In this document: positions 1 through 6,513 of the stretch, in pieces
Numbering within the stretch: the first letter of the stretch is position 1
How the letters are laid out: every line of letters starts with the position of its first letter
Assembly: GCA_027618625.1 (NCBI GenBank)
Contig: JAQCER010000035.1
Coordinates: 1 to 11,871 of the forward strand
Length of the DNA: 11,871 bases
Direction: 5' to 3'
Origin: Verrucomicrobiota bacterium
Lineage (GTDB): Bacteria; Verrucomicrobiota; Verrucomicrobiia; Verrucomicrobiales; DEV007
The notes under the pieces: generated by a model
Database searches by the model: none
What the model saw: only the letters and a program-made list of their open reading frames with translations
What the model was told of the DNA's origin: nothing
Made by a program: the position numbers and the translations under genes

Positions 1-1
1 C

Positions 2-199
2 GTGGAATTGGGCTTGCAGCAAAAAACGGTGCAGGTCGATCCGCTTAAACTCGCAGATCTCCCCGGGCTCACCGCTGCCCGGCCGCTCTATTCCGCTCTC
101 GACACCAGTCATTTTTCCCAACTTACGGGCGTGACACCTCGCTCGTGGCAAGAAGCAGTCGCAGACCACGTCCGCTACCTGGGCCGTCTGAAATACTGA
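2..199 (+). CDS. rfbD: dTDP-4-dehydrorhamnose reductase (RmlD/RfbD), 3' end only
   Basis: This is the last 65 codons of a gene that enters from the left edge; the GTG at position 2 is simply the first codon in the window, not a start. The visible protein has the C-terminal signature of RmlD reductases: a segment RPLYSALDTSHF, where the family has RP-x-x-S-x-L-D/N, followed by a G-x-x-x-x-x-W-x-E-A-V stretch (GVTPRSWQEAV) close to the C-terminus. RmlD proteins are cytoplasmic NADPH-dependent reductases that make dTDP-L-rhamnose, the last step of rhamnose donor synthesis for surface polysaccharide. The cofactor and catalytic region lies outside the window, so the call rests on the C-terminal motif alone. 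Another extended-SDR sugar-nucleotide reductase is the main alternative. The stop codon TGA lies inside an 11-base dyad, CTGAGCCTCAG (196-206), which is too tight to be a normal terminator. Confidence 0.7.
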   Translation: MELGLQQKTVQVDPLKLADLPGLTAARPLYSALDTSHFSQLTGVTPRSWQEAVADHVRYLGRLKY

Positions 200-254
200 G
201 CCTCAGAGTTTCAACGGAAAAGTTTCCAGAGTAACACGAATAAGAAATCGAGCT

Positions 255-296
255 GAGTCCAAACTTTCCTGATTTTTGCTGTTCAGGACGGGACTC
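255..296 (+). promoter_or_regulatory. nested stem-loop in the leader of rph
   Basis: In the 116-base gap between the reductase stop and the rph start, GAGTCC (255-260) can pair with GGACTC (291-296), and inside it CCTGA (268-272) can pair with TCAGG (283-287). The two helices are separated by an asymmetric internal loop of 7 and 3 bases. The structure ends 19 bases before the ATG at 316. There is no T-run after it, so it is not a standard intrinsic terminator; it could be a leader structure or an end of the upstream transcript. A near-palindrome, GGAAAAGTTTCC (216-227), also lies in the gap. No convincing -35/-10 pair was found. Function is unproven. Confidence 0.3.
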
Positions 297-315
297 CGGG
301 CCTAGCAGTGGATTT

Positions 316-1098
316 ATGAGCAGAGATGACGGACGCGCTCCGGACGCACTACGAAAAATCACTTTTGTCCCGAACATAGCACCCCATGCATCGGGTTCAG
401 TGCTGGTGTCTTTCGGTGCCACCCAAGTCATCTGCGCAGCGATGGTGGAGGATGGCGTGCCGCACTGGATGAAGCAGCAGCAGGTACAGGGTGGCTGGCT
501 TACCGCTGAGTATTCGATGTTGCCCTATTCAACGCTACAGAGGAAACAGCGGGATTCGTCGCGCGGCCGAATCGACGGTCGTAGCTCTGAAATTCAGAGA
601 CTGATCGGTCGAGCGATGCGCGCTGTCGTGGATCTCAAGTTACTTGGCCAACGGACGGTCTGGATCGATTGTGACGTATTGCAGGCAGATGGTGGGACGC
701 GCACCGCATCGATCACCGGTGCCTGTGTGGCCTGCGCTATTGCCTTCAACAAGTTACTGGCCTCACGCACATTGAAGGCATCCCCATTGAAAAAGATGGT
801 AGCCGCCGTCAGTGCCGGAGTTTACCGCAACGAGGCGATCCTCGATCTCTGCTATGTGGAAGATCGGGACGCCACTGTAGATGCCAATTTTGTGATGACT
901 GAAGCTCTGGAATTTGTTGAAATTCAAAGCTCTGGTGAAGAGGCAACTTTTTCTGAAACGCAGATGTCCGCGATGCTGGCGTTAAGCAAAAAGGGTGTAA
1001 AAGAGCTGGTAGAGCTTCAGTATCAAGCGATTCGCGATGCCGAGGGTGCCGCAGCCCCCGATCAGTTGGCGGATCTCGCGAAAAAGTTCGGAAAGTGA
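316..1098 (+). CDS. rph: ribonuclease PH (tRNA 3'-end phosphorolytic exonuclease)
   Basis: RNase PH trims the 3' trailer of tRNA precursors using phosphate and releases nucleoside diphosphates; it is a cytoplasmic ring-shaped hexamer. The 260-residue product carries the family landmarks in order: DDGRAPDALR at the N-terminus (residues 4-13), GWLTAEYSMLP (60-70), GRSSEIQRLIGR (88-99), IDCDVLQADGGTRTASITGA (117-136) and a DATVDANFVM segment (185-194). Arg89 and Arg129 align with the phosphate-binding Arg86 and Arg126 of the Bacillus enzyme, and Asp183/Asp189 match the spacing of its catalytic aspartates. The usual PRAT after the TAEY motif is PYST here, replacing one arginine with tyrosine. A tail of about 20 residues extends past the typical end. 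The ATG at 316 fits because the conserved N-terminal DGR motif begins at residue 5. No Shine-Dalgarno is visible. The family identity is clear; the effect of the substitution is not known. Confidence 0.95.
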   Translation: MSRDDGRAPDALRKITFVPNIAPHASGSVLVSFGATQVICAAMVEDGVPHWMKQQQVQGGWLTAEYSMLPYSTLQRKQRDSSRGRIDGRSSEIQRLIGRAMRAVVDLKLLGQRTVWIDCDVLQADGGTRTASITGACVACAIAFNKLLASRTLKASPLKKMVAAVSAGVYRNEAILDLCYVEDRDATVDANFVMTEALEFVEIQSSGEEATFSETQMSAMLALSKKGVKELVELQYQAIRDAEGAAAPDQLADLAKKFGK

Positions 1099-1169
1099 AA
1101 TAACCAAGGGATTTCGGAACACATTTCTAAGGGATCCGCATCTGGAGCGTTAGTTCGCGACATGCCGTC

Positions 1170-1198
1170 TTGTCAATCGCGACAACCGGGGTTACAAA
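1170..1198 (+). promoter_or_regulatory. possible sigma-70 promoter of the ABC operon
   Basis: The 166 bases between rph and the ABC ATPase gene hold TTGTCA (1170-1175, five of six matches to the -35 consensus), a 17-base spacer and TACAAA (1193-1198, four of six matches to the -10 consensus), about 67 bases before the ATG at 1265. The -35 element lies between two direct copies of TCGCGACA (1155-1162 and 1177-1184). No hairpin followed by a T-run was seen behind rph, so read-through from rph is also possible. The last -10 base is a mismatch, so this is only a candidate. Confidence 0.27.
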
Positions 1199-1264
1199 CA
1201 CCGTCCGCACTGACCCTGTCGTTTCCAGCGACGGAGTCGACGCCTAAGCGGAATCATCAGCAGT

Positions 1265-2206
1265 ATGATAGACGTCAAGAACCTGACAAAACGCTACGTG
1301 GGTCGCACCGCGGTCGACAACATTTCCTTTCAAGTCGGCCAGGGAGAGATCGTGGGGTTTTTGGGGCCAAACGGTGCCGGCAAGACGACTACCTTGCGCA
1401 TGCTGACGAGCTACCTGCCCCCTTCGTCGGGCACGGTGAGCATCGCAGGATTTGATGTATTCCGGGATTCACTCAAAGCCCGCAAGCAGATCGGCTACAT
1501 GCCGGAGAATGTGCCGCTTTACGAGGACATGCGGGTGAAGGAGTATCTTTACTTTCGTGCCAAACTTAAAGGACTCAGCGGCAAAGACATGCGCGAGCGA
1601 ATCGGCAAAGTAATGGACCGCTGCGGCGTGACCGATGTGCGCAAGAAAATGATCAGTAGTCTGTCGAAAGGCTACCGTCAACGGGTAGGCCTGGCAGATA
1701 CGCTGGTGCACGCACCACAGTTACTCATCCTCGATGAGCCGACCAACGGGCTCGACCCAAACCAGATTCGCCAGGTGCGCGAACTGGTGAAGGAACTTGG
1801 CCGGGATCACACCATTCTCATTTCCACGCATATCCTGCCCGAAGTCGAGGCCACTTGCGACCGGGTAATCATCATCAGTGAGGGCAAGCTGAGGGCATCC
1901 GATACGCCCCAGAATCTGGTCAACCGTCTGCGCACGGCTGGAACCGTCTCGCTGGAAGTGAAGACAGATCCAGCAGCAGCCACTGAAAAGATGAAGAAGG
2001 TCGTGGGCGTGCGAAAAGTGGCGAAAGACAGCGTCAGCGAGGACGGTTGGTGTCGCTTTACGTTGCGAGTAGAGGCGACTTGCGATGTCCGCGAGGAACT
2101 TTACAATATGGCTGCCGCAAACCATTGGCCACTACGGGAGCTGGCCCGACACAATGCTACGTTGGAAGACGTGTTCGTGGAAGTCACCCAGGCGGAACAG
2201 GTATGA
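1265..2206 (+). CDS. ABC transporter ATP-binding protein, GldA-like
   Basis: This is the nucleotide-binding subunit that would power the membrane permease encoded next. The 313-residue protein has a full ABC ATPase core: Walker A GPNGAGKTT (residues 34-42), signature LSKGYRQRVG (133-142), Walker B LLILDEP (153-159), D-loop GLDP (162-165) and switch histidine in ISTH (H189). The usual Q-loop glutamine region reads IGYMPENVPLYEDM, which resembles the GldA/NosF branch. After about residue 225 a C-terminal domain of some 85 residues follows, as is common in ABC-2 exporter ATPases. The ATG at 1265 places the typical ABC start (MIDVKNLTKRY) directly at the N-terminus; no Shine-Dalgarno is evident. 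It is the first of four genes in one direction with gaps of 38, 22 and 38 bases. GldA is known for a role in Bacteroidota gliding, but nothing here shows that this organism glides, so I withhold the symbol. Confidence 0.93.
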   Translation: MIDVKNLTKRYVGRTAVDNISFQVGQGEIVGFLGPNGAGKTTTLRMLTSYLPPSSGTVSIAGFDVFRDSLKARKQIGYMPENVPLYEDMRVKEYLYFRAKLKGLSGKDMRERIGKVMDRCGVTDVRKKMISSLSKGYRQRVGLADTLVHAPQLLILDEPTNGLDPNQIRQVRELVKELGRDHTILISTHILPEVEATCDRVIIISEGKLRASDTPQNLVNRLRTAGTVSLEVKTDPAAATEKMKKVVGVRKVAKDSVSEDGWCRFTLRVEATCDVREELYNMAAANHWPLRELARHNATLEDVFVEVTQAEQV

Positions 2207-2244
2207 GAAAGCCAGAACGTTGATCGATTGAGACCAGACTAGCG

Positions 2245-3003
2245 ATGCGCACCTTCCGAATCCTTCTTGCAAAAGAACTCCGTTCCTTCTTTCTGTCGCC
2301 CATCGCGTACGTCGTGCTGGCGCTGGTCATGCTCTTCAATGGCGTGGCATTCTACGCGTCCGTCCGCATTCTACAGACGGCCCCCAGCGAAGGCAGCCTG
2401 GTGACTTGGACGTTTAATTCACCTTGGTTCTACCTTTCCTACTTCACCATATTCCCGCTCATTACGATGCGTCTGTTCTCAGAGGAACAGAAGCTGGGCA
2501 CCATCGAGACACTTCTCACCGCTCCTGTGCGCACTACGGAGATGATCTTTTCCAAGTACGTGGCAACCGTGATCTTTTACTGCGTCTTGTGGCTGCCGAG
2601 CCTGCTCAATTTTTGCGTCTTCCAGTGGATCACGCGAGGAATGACGGAGATCCCCACCGGGCAGCTCATCGGCAGTTACACCATCGTCCTCACAATGGGG
2701 CTGTTCAATATCGCTATCGGATGCTTTGCATCATCGCTCACCAAGAACCAGATCGTGGCTGCGATTCTGTCATTTTCGATGATACTTCTCCACTTCCTGT
2801 TGGGAGCGTTCATGCTTTACCTGTCAGGCCAGAACAACCAGCAGTTCGCGGAACTCACCAGCTACTTTGCCTCGATCCAGCACATCAAAAGCTTCGCATC
2901 CGGCCTGATCGATACCCGCCCGATCATTTACTACGTCAGCTTCACTGCACTGGTGCTCTCACTGACCCATCAGGTGCTCGATTTCCGCCGCTGGAAAACC
3001 TAA
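2245..3003 (+). CDS. ABC-2 type permease, GldF/NosY-like
   Basis: This is an integral membrane subunit expected to pair with the ATPase just upstream. The 252-residue protein shows about six hydrophobic segments, near residues 18-40, 62-77, 105-127, 141-163, 169-193 and 226-243. Between the second and third lies the cytoplasmic coupling motif FSEEQKLGTIETLLTAPV (78-95), characteristic of ABC-2 permeases of the GldF/NosY type. A FASGLIDTRPIIYY stretch (217-230) before the last helix is also typical. Length matches the family. The start at 2245 gives the usual short charged N-terminus MRTFRILLAKELRSFF. It lies 38 bases after the ATPase gene and 22 bases before the GldG-like gene, so cotranscription is likely. 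The transported molecule cannot be inferred. Confidence 0.92.
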   Translation: MRTFRILLAKELRSFFLSPIAYVVLALVMLFNGVAFYASVRILQTAPSEGSLVTWTFNSPWFYLSYFTIFPLITMRLFSEEQKLGTIETLLTAPVRTTEMIFSKYVATVIFYCVLWLPSLLNFCVFQWITRGMTEIPTGQLIGSYTIVLTMGLFNIAIGCFASSLTKNQIVAAILSFSMILLHFLLGAFMLYLSGQNNQQFAELTSYFASIQHIKSFASGLIDTRPIIYYVSFTALVLSLTHQVLDFRRWKT

Positions 3004-3025
3004 CACTGCTCTCACTCCCTCTGCT

Positions 3026-4531
3026 ATGCCCGAACCCGAACTCGAAGCTCCTACTACTCCCGCAAAATCGATCGCCCGTTTCTCCATTGGGGTAAACGTG
3101 ATCATTCAGGTGGTGCTCGGAATTTTCCTGTTTGGAGTAGTCAACTACCTGAGCTGGCGCACTTACAAACGCTGGGACCTGACGATCGGCGAGAGCCATA
3201 CTTTGTCCGAGCGCACGATCGCGTTCCTTGAATCGATGGAGAAGCGGGTGCGGATGATCGTACTGTTCACCCGTGGCACTCAGCTGACTACAGACGTTCA
3301 CGATCTAGTAGAGGAATACAAGCGCTACTCCGGAAAAAAACTGAAAATCGAGATTGTCGATCCCGCGCGTGAACCCAACCGCCTGGAGAGCATCAAGGAG
3401 CAGTACCAGTTGCAATTCGCGAATCGGAAGGACGGCATCCTGATCGAAGTGGAAGGTGCCGATGGCAAACCGCGGACAAAATTTATCGATGAAGACGCCT
3501 TCGTCACTCTGGACCCGAGCACCGGGCGCACCTCTGCATTCACTGGCGAATCAGCGCTCACTTCGGCACTGCTGGCAGTGGGCGAGGGACGACGACGCGT
3601 TCTTAAACTCGTTACGGGGAAAGGCGGCCTCAACCTTGGCGGTAAAGGCGGGACTGCCATGGACTTTATGGTCGAGTTTGCCCGCAAGGAAAATGCTGAA
3701 GTGCAGACCATCGATATCAGCGATCCCAACGCCGACTTTAAAAACACGGACGTCCTCGTGTTCGTCAATATAAAGGATGACCTCACCGACGACGAAGTCC
3801 GCCGTGTGCGCGACTACTGGGAAACGAAGCGTGGGGCGATGCTCGTTCTTTTGAACCCGGAATTTCACACTCCTAAACTCCACGCCTTGCTGAAGGAATA
3901 TGGAATAATCGTTCGCAACGACCGTGTGCTGGAAATCATTTCTGGCCCGAGCCCCTTTGTCGGCTGGGAAGTGACCAGTGTCATCACTCTGAATTCCCGG
4001 GTCACTGACCAGTTGCTGTGGGGGCGCAATGTGAAGTTCCGCGGACAGACTCAAAGCATCGAGATCGATCATTTGGGCGAGGAAGAACTGAAAGGCCGCG
4101 GCATCGTCGTTGAGGAACTGTTGCAATCCGACGATCGACGTTTCTGGGGCGAGACCGACTTCCTGCAGGATCCTCCAGTGTTCGACCAGAAAGCCGACTC
4201 GCGCCGTGGTCCAGTCACTGGGGTTTACGCAGAGATGGGCGTCATGCAGGATGAAAAATTGCGGGTCAACAGCTCGCGCATGGTGGTGCTGGGTAACTCA
4301 ACCATGCTTGATCCACCGTGGGACACGGCGTCCTATGACCTCGGCACATCAGCGATCAACTGGATGCTCAATCGCGACGAACTGGTCGGTATCTCCCCCA
4401 AGCAGAAGCAGTGGTTCCGCCTCGAAATTTCCAACGCCCAGAGTGAGCGCATTTTTCAAATCATCATTCTCGCCCTGCCCCTCTCGGTCGTGTGTTTTGG
4501 ACTGTTCGTCTGGAGCATGCGGCGCGCATGA
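3026..4531 (+). CDS. GldG-family ABC transporter auxiliary protein
   Basis: The 501-residue protein is anchored by a hydrophobic helix near each end (about residues 21-43 and 477-497), with the roughly 430 residues between them predicted to be outside the cytoplasm. The segment after the first helix, LTIGESHTLSERT (52-64), followed by a thioredoxin-like stretch (RVRMIVLFTRGT, 74-85), is typical of the GldG/ABC_transp_aux family. Further family-like blocks are ALTSALLAVGEG (177-188), TDVLVFVNI followed by TDDEV (241-258), LVLLNPEF (273-280), RMVVLGNSTMLDP (418-430) and NWMLNRDEL (445-453). In Bacteroidota, GldG works with GldA and GldF; in other phyla its role is unknown. The ATG at 3026 gives a short soluble, acidic lead before the first helix. 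Its place behind ATPase and permease suggests an extracytoplasmic partner of the same transporter. Confidence 0.88.
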   Translation: MPEPELEAPTTPAKSIARFSIGVNVIIQVVLGIFLFGVVNYLSWRTYKRWDLTIGESHTLSERTIAFLESMEKRVRMIVLFTRGTQLTTDVHDLVEEYKRYSGKKLKIEIVDPAREPNRLESIKEQYQLQFANRKDGILIEVEGADGKPRTKFIDEDAFVTLDPSTGRTSAFTGESALTSALLAVGEGRRRVLKLVTGKGGLNLGGKGGTAMDFMVEFARKENAEVQTIDISDPNADFKNTDVLVFVNIKDDLTDDEVRRVRDYWETKRGAMLVLLNPEFHTPKLHALLKEYGIIVRNDRVLEIISGPSPFVGWEVTSVITLNSRVTDQLLWGRNVKFRGQTQSIEIDHLGEEELKGRGIVVEELLQSDDRRFWGETDFLQDPPVFDQKADSRRGPVTGVYAEMGVMQDEKLRVNSSRMVVLGNSTMLDPPWDTASYDLGTSAINWMLNRDELVGISPKQKQWFRLEISNAQSERIFQIIILALPLSVVCFGLFVWSMRRA

Positions 4532-4569
4532 GCTTTATCCCCCCATAAACTCACAGATCTTATCCTGAA

Positions 4570-6483
4570 GTGCGAGCCCGGACTACTCTAACATTACTTG
4601 CTATCGCGGCGGCGATCGGTGCCTACATCTGGTTCGTCGAGCGCTTTGACCAGGGCACTACCGAGCGCCAGATGTCAGCACACCTGTTACTAACCATTGA
4701 CCAGACGAAGGTGGACACCATCACCATCAAGCGCTCTGCAGATTCCATCGTGCTCGCCCGACGTGCAGACGGTCGCTGGCACTTGACTGCGCCGCTGGAA
4801 GATCGGGCCGATCAGGGAGCAGTCACTTCCATTCTCAAGTTGGCGTCGGAATTCGAGATCACACGCAAGATTCCCGGGGAGGAAATCGCCAATGGCGAGG
4901 TCAAGGTCGTTGATTTGGGACTGGATGCCTCCAACGCGATCCAGGTCACATTTGCATCGGGTGACACCACACTCGGCTCCACTGTGATTGGAAACTCAGC
5001 ACCATGGGACGGCACCGTTTACTGCCGGGTCATCGGTGACAGTGAGCGGCAGGACGTTTACGTGGCTGCGACCGGAACACGCCCTATCCTGACGCAACCG
5101 GTAGATGCCTTTCGCGACACCTATCTCACACGGCATGTGTTGACTGACATCGTCGGGATGTCCATCCAACAGGGCTCGGCCACGGAAATTGAATTGCAAC
5201 GTGTTGATCCTTCACCGGATGCAGCGTGGTTGTTGACGAAGCCCCTAAGCACCCAGGCTGACAGCGAGCTGATCAACAAAATGCTGGGACGCTTCCTCAA
5301 AACCCGTATCGAAACTATTTTGCCTGACGAAACCGATGTGAAACCAGGGCCCGGGGGCGATGCTGTGGTCGTCACGCTGCGCACCATCAGTGGCGTTACC
5401 ACCGTCACCCTTGAACCGCCGACTAAGAGTGATTCTCCATTAGCCATTTCTCGAACGTCTGACCGCACAGGCTCATTTCTGGTCGATGATGAACTGCGCA
5501 AGGTTTTCGCTGCGCGCGACCAAGTGACACCACTCTGGCAGGAGTTGCGCTCCCGACTGTTGGGACGCATCAACCCCACAACGCTCACCACCATCATTGT
5601 CCGCAAAAAAGGCATGCCAGATTTGCCTGTCTGGCTCTACGGCAAGGCTTGGTACATGACCCGCGACCGCCAGTTTGCCGAGCTTGCGGATAAGAAGAGC
5701 TTGCTGAATTTTGTGGATGGTCTCAACAGCAGTGTGATCATCAGTTTTGCCAGCGACACTGGGGAGAACCTTGAAAAATACGGACTTGTGGAACCTTATG
5801 CCAGAGTCGACTTCAGTTCGGTGGAGCATCGCGCCAAAGGCAGCCCCACAGCGACTTCGCCTGAAAACACCACGACACTGCTCATCGGCCAGGGGGAAGA
5901 CGGGCGCATGTATTCGAAATATGCCCACGAGCCATTCGTCTACCAGATCAGCACCACGGTGATCGGGCTCCTGCCTCATGCACCTATCAAGTGGAAAGAT
6001 CGCAATCTGCTCAACTTCAGTCAAAGCGCGGTGCAGGGAATCATCGTTTCGCGAAAGCAAGAGCCGCCAGTTGAGTTCACCTACAATACAGGCACTTCCG
6101 AATGGAGCGCCAAACGCAGCGGTGAAGACGTGACCAACTTAGTCAATAAAGAAGCGCTGGAGACACTTCGCCAGCGACTCTCTGTGTTCTATGCTGACGA
6201 TTGGTGCCCAGATTTCACTCCGCTGGAAAACCTGAAGACCCACACCCTGGAGATTCGCCTGGTCGGAAAAACCTATGACGGCGACGAAGCCAAGGTGGTG
6301 ACTCGCGTCTTGCTCTTCGTCTCAACCGATCCCAAATCTCCCGACCGCCGCACCGAGTTTTACTACGGCTCCCTGGACAACGTCTCCGAGCCATTCCGCA
6401 TCCGACAGGAAACCTATGAGGCACTCTACGATCCGGTCCTCCGCGACAAGCCTGAGGAGGAGACCACCAATCCGGCACAATAA
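4570..6483 (+). CDS. membrane-anchored DUF4340 protein with four internal repeats
   Basis: The 637-residue product has one N-terminal hydrophobic helix (about residues 5-23) and then a long hydrophilic part that should lie in the periplasm. It matches the DUF4340 type commonly found behind GldG-like genes. Four similar units are visible, near residues 48-97, 194-247, 339-392 and 487-544. Each has a short beta strand (such as ITIKR or IIVRKK), a strand ending in a Trp turn (GRWHLTAPL, AAWLLTKPL, KAWYMTRDR, SEWSAKR), then a helix often starting with AD and ending in L-x-x-L. Units 1 and 3 are followed by a segment like LLIGQGEDGRMYSKY. The start is GTG: an in-frame TAA lies at 4546-4548, no other start codon lies between, and the next methionine (residue 35) would remove the membrane anchor. 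It is the last gene of the operon, 38 bases after the GldG-like gene. Biochemical role unknown. Confidence 0.85.
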   Translation: MRARTTLTLLAIAAAIGAYIWFVERFDQGTTERQMSAHLLLTIDQTKVDTITIKRSADSIVLARRADGRWHLTAPLEDRADQGAVTSILKLASEFEITRKIPGEEIANGEVKVVDLGLDASNAIQVTFASGDTTLGSTVIGNSAPWDGTVYCRVIGDSERQDVYVAATGTRPILTQPVDAFRDTYLTRHVLTDIVGMSIQQGSATEIELQRVDPSPDAAWLLTKPLSTQADSELINKMLGRFLKTRIETILPDETDVKPGPGGDAVVVTLRTISGVTTVTLEPPTKSDSPLAISRTSDRTGSFLVDDELRKVFAARDQVTPLWQELRSRLLGRINPTTLTTIIVRKKGMPDLPVWLYGKAWYMTRDRQFAELADKKSLLNFVDGLNSSVIISFASDTGENLEKYGLVEPYARVDFSSVEHRAKGSPTATSPENTTTLLIGQGEDGRMYSKYAHEPFVYQISTTVIGLLPHAPIKWKDRNLLNFSQSAVQGIIVSRKQEPPVEFTYNTGTSEWSAKRSGEDVTNLVNKEALETLRQRLSVFYADDWCPDFTPLENLKTHTLEIRLVGKTYDGDEAKVVTRVLLFVSTDPKSPDRRTEFYYGSLDNVSEPFRIRQETYEALYDPVLRDKPEEETTNPAQ

Positions 6484-6513
6484 TCCTGTTCACCAAAGCA
6501 GCTCGGGTTGCGA

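Noticed and set aside
196..227. Short dyads CTGAGCCTCAG and GGAAAAGTTTCC after the reductase gene
   Set aside because: The central spacers are one or two bases, so they cannot form stable hairpins; they could be protein-binding sites but nothing supports a specific one.
1162..1455. A 97-codon + strand frame overlapping the start of the ABC ATPase gene
   Set aside because: It runs into the Walker A region of the ATPase in another frame, and its translation is low-complexity and unlike any family I know.
5473..6060. A 195-codon - strand frame inside the DUF4340 gene
   Set aside because: The + strand frame has a membrane anchor and four coherent repeats; the antisense frame shows nothing recognisable.
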